Shown here: one piece after another, positions 62,022 to 64,000 of the stretch | How the letters are laid out: the number at the start of each line of letters is the position of its first letter | Numbering within the stretch: the stretch's first letter is position 1 | DNA from: Eudoraea adriatica DSM 19308 | Lineage (GTDB): Bacteria; Bacteroidota; Bacteroidia; Flavobacteriales; Flavobacteriaceae | Reading direction: 5' to 3' | Assembly (NCBI RefSeq): GCF_000382125.1 | Contig: NZ_KB907547.1 | Coordinates: 310,001-374,000, forward strand | DNA length: 64,000 nucleotides | Position numbers and translations under genes: made by a program | The notes under the pieces: model-generated | Databases searched by the model: none | What the model was told of the DNA's origin: nothing | Seen by the model: the letters and a program-made list of their open reading frames with translations, nothing else

Positions 62022-63425
62022 CTAAAGATTTTCCGGATTAATTGCCAGGCTTCTAAATAATTTAGCCTTGGCACTCAGGTATTTGTTTTGAACTTCATTT
62101 TGCTTGAGTTCGGAATCAATGAGTCTATTTTCCCTGCTAATTATTAAAAACAAGGAACTTTCTCCGAAATCGAATTTTCTTTCTTCTGCTGCCAATAGTT
62201 TATTATAGTCACTAACAATATCCTCAATAAGTGAATTCTGTATCTGATAAGAATCCAAAGCATTATAGGTTGCCAAAACTTTATTTTGAATTTCTATTTC
62301 AGCATTGTCCAATTCAAATTGAGTATCGTTTAGTTTAAACTTTGCTAATTTCAGATCTCCTCTTTCCTTTCTTAAAAATAATGGGAACAGGAAGTTAACA
62401 CCTCCTTTATATTGCTGTGAATCATAAGAACTCAGAGTGCCCGGGGTTTCTGTAAGGAAGTTATACTCAATATCAATTTTTGGCAATAATTTATTGGCTT
62501 TTAACCTCTTATCTACCTCCAGGCCGGCCAATTTAAACCCTAAAGACTTAATCTTAGGATGGTTTTCCAATGAAAAACTATCTAACGGTTTTCCCATGAT
62601 TTCCAGCGTAATATCCACCTCCTTATTTATGTCGATATTTGGAATGACATTTGGCTGCAACTCTATTGGAATATTATTTTCGATCCATAAATAATTCGAA
62701 AGCTCCAAAGTCGTATTGGTCAACTCAACCATGGCTTGTTCGAGACGAAGTTGCCTGTCCTGTAATGCAATTTTGGCTTCCACAACATCTATTGATGCAA
62801 TATCACCTGCTTCCGCACTACGCTTAATTCCTTCCAATCTAGAACCGGCATTACCAACAAAATTCTCATAAACCGTTTTGTTTCTGTATGCCTGTAACCA
62901 ATGGAAATAGGCTACTGACGCTTTATATAGAATCTCATTAACTAATAAATCTCTATCTGCCAGGGTCTGTTCTTTAAAATATTTGGCTCGTTTTAAGGTT
63001 GCCATTCTTTCATTGATCCATATTCCCTGAAGCACTGAAACAGAGATTCCCGCACTAAACAATCCGTCCTCTGGCAATGATTCATCCGGATTTAGAAACT
63101 CTCCATCATCCTGCTGAAAGTTACCTTTCAATTCTATCCCATACCAGGTAGGGACTTTGAAGGTAGCGTTAAAACGGTCATAATACTCAACACCCTTAAA
63201 CTGCTTTCTTTCGTAATCTACTTCAATTTTTGGATCAAATCCACCTCTTGAGCGCATTAGATTTGCTTGCCCAATACCAATTTGTAATTCGGCCTGACGA
63301 GCAATAGGATGATATTTTTTTACATATCCTAAGAACTCGTAAAAGCTTAAAACTAGGGTGTCGTTCCCCTGAGCGTTTAATGAAAGTGAAACGAAAAGAA
63401 TAAGTAAAAACCAATGCTTTTTCAT
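62022..63425 (-). CDS. TolC-family outer-membrane efflux protein
   Basis: A 467-residue outer-membrane protein with a signal peptide (MKKHWFLLILFVSLSLNAQ) and two tandem alpha-helical repeats, as in TolC. I chose the internal ATG that begins the signal peptide; the longer frame starting at 63488 would overlap the upstream gene. It directly follows a HlyD-type gene (1-base gap), so the two form the outer and periplasmic parts of an export system whose inner-membrane part lies beyond the window. Confidence 0.88.
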   Translation of the reverse strand: MKKHWFLLILFVSLSLNAQGNDTLVLSFYEFLGYVKKYHPIARQAELQIGIGQANLMRSRGGFDPKIEVDYERKQFKGVEYYDRFNATFKVPTWYGIELKGNFQQDDGEFLNPDESLPEDGLFSAGISVSVLQGIWINERMATLKRAKYFKEQTLADRDLLVNEILYKASVAYFHWLQAYRNKTVYENFVGNAGSRLEGIKRSAEAGDIASIDVVEAKIALQDRQLRLEQAMVELTNTTLELSNYLWIENNIPIELQPNVIPNIDINKEVDITLEIMGKPLDSFSLENHPKIKSLGFKLAGLEVDKRLKANKLLPKIDIEYNFLTETPGTLSSYDSQQYKGGVNFLFPLFLRKERGDLKLAKFKLNDTQFELDNAEIEIQNKVLATYNALDSYQIQNSLIEDIVSDYNKLLAAEERKFDFGESSLFLIISRENRLIDSELKQNEVQNKYLSAKAKLFRSLAINPENL

Positions 63426-63426
63426 A

Positions 63427-64000
63427 TTACTTTTTCTCAGATTTAGACATTTCCCCATTCGGCTGATAGTAATTAGGAGGGAAACCATTTAGCTGTCGCC
63501 ACAATTCAAACCAAATCGGCACGTCCTCTAAAAGGGCTATAGTATAGGCTCCGGAACCAACTCTTAAATCCTTTGGCCATTCATGGTCATTTGGATCAGG
63601 TGCTAATAGAATTCTGTATTTTCCATTGTCACTAATAAAAGTTTCAATGGCTACTACCTTTCCTCCATAAGTACCATAAGAGGCATTAGGCCATCCGCTA
63701 AAAACAATAGCTGGCCAGCCATCAAATTGAATGCGCACCTCTTCGCCCAAATGCATTAGCGGAAGATCTATAGGCTCAACATAAGTCTCAACTGCCAAAT
63801 CATAGTCCGCAGGCATAATTCCTACCAAGCGCTCTCCTTCTTTGAATGTTTCACCTACACCGCCTTTAATGGCTTTATTGATATAACCATTTTGCGGTGC
63901 CCTTACGTAATACATTTCATTACGCATACTATAATTTGTAAACTCATTTTCCAGCTTTGTTACCTGAGCTTCAGAATCAAATTGATTGGATTGTGCCGTA
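63427..64000 (-). CDS. HlyD-family membrane-fusion protein, partial
   Basis: The 3' part of a periplasmic adaptor gene; the frame stays open to the window edge, so the internal ATG at 63927 is probably not the real start. The part seen has the biotinyl-lipoyl-like segment VRAPQNGYINKAIKGGVGE, a barrel domain with VEPIDLPLMHLGEEVRIQFDGWPA and a C-terminal tail. It works with the TolC-type protein encoded next. Confidence 0.85.
   Translation of the reverse strand, partial: TAQSNQFDSEAQVTKLENEFTNYSMRNEMYYVRAPQNGYINKAIKGGVGETFKEGERLVGIMPADYDLAVETYVEPIDLPLMHLGEEVRIQFDGWPAIVFSGWPNASYGTYGGKVVAIETFISDNGKYRILLAPDPNDHEWPKDLRVGSGAYTIALLEDVPIWFELWRQLNGFPPNYYQPNGEMSKSEKK

Noticed and set aside
1-64000. 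Mobile elements, CRISPR arrays or phage genes
   Set aside because: No transposase, integrase, regular repeat-spacer array or phage protein was found on either strand.

Overview
The window looks like chromosomal DNA of an aerobic marine-type member of the Bacteroidota, most likely a Flavobacteriaceae. The evidence is low GC, few Shine-Dalgarno sites, TAnnTTTG-type -7 boxes, type IX secretion (T9SS) C-terminal sorting domains, clade-typical families (DUF4271, DUF4296, DUF3098, YugP-type protease, two-subunit KorAB) and TonB proteins. No insertion sequence, prophage, CRISPR array, rRNA or tRNA gene was recognised. Both ends fall inside ordinary genes; a HlyD-type gene runs off the right end.

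Layout. 0.1-4.7 kb: a TonB protein, a DoxX + Tat-exported Gfo/Idh oxidoreductase pair, and a class V aminotransferase-fold enzyme. 4.8-9.6 kb: an aquaporin, then a four-gene catabolic operon (GntP-type permease, RidA, D-serine dehydratase/D-threonine aldolase-like PLP enzyme, M19 dipeptidase). 9.7-11 kb: a secreted two-repeat protein and a HEPN-like protein. 11-28.4 kb: a redox block with pyruvate:ferredoxin oxidoreductase (nifJ) and a 2[4Fe-4S] ferredoxin on the minus strand. Divergent from these is a tight operon korA-korB-nuoABCDHIJKLMN plus a small uncharacterised gene. The NADH-oxidising module nuoEFG is missing from this operon.

28.5-38.6 kb: a secreted protein, a penicillin-acylase-family enzyme, a PhnA-domain protein, an ABC exporter, the Fe-S assembly pair Mrp/NifU-C, the trmB-lysE-ATL operon and a PhoR/PhoB-like two-component system. 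38.6-46.4 kb: two tandem mini-proteins made only of a signal peptide and a T9SS sorting domain, a LuxE-like protein, a fatty acid hydroxylase, tyrS, an SDR epimerase, and the operon dpm1-like/pyrC/DUF4296. 46.5-52.1 kb: GT39, DUF4271, uroporphyrinogen-III synthase, DUF423, saccharopine dehydrogenase and Lrp. 52.2-60.8 kb: YugP protease, alanine dehydrogenase, leuS, then ftsX-DUF3098-uppP-truB and a divergent TonB-like protein. 60.8-64 kb: a decayed thioredoxin-family pseudogene, a YitT protein and a TolC/HlyD export pair.

The most notable system is the 2-oxoacid:ferredoxin oxidoreductase/complex I locus. Its gene order suggests that oxidation of 2-oxoglutarate, and perhaps pyruvate, reduces a ferredoxin. 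That ferredoxin would feed an 11-subunit complex I directly, instead of NADH. The Mrp and NifU-type Fe-S assembly genes 5 kb away fit the heavy Fe-S demand but are not specific evidence.
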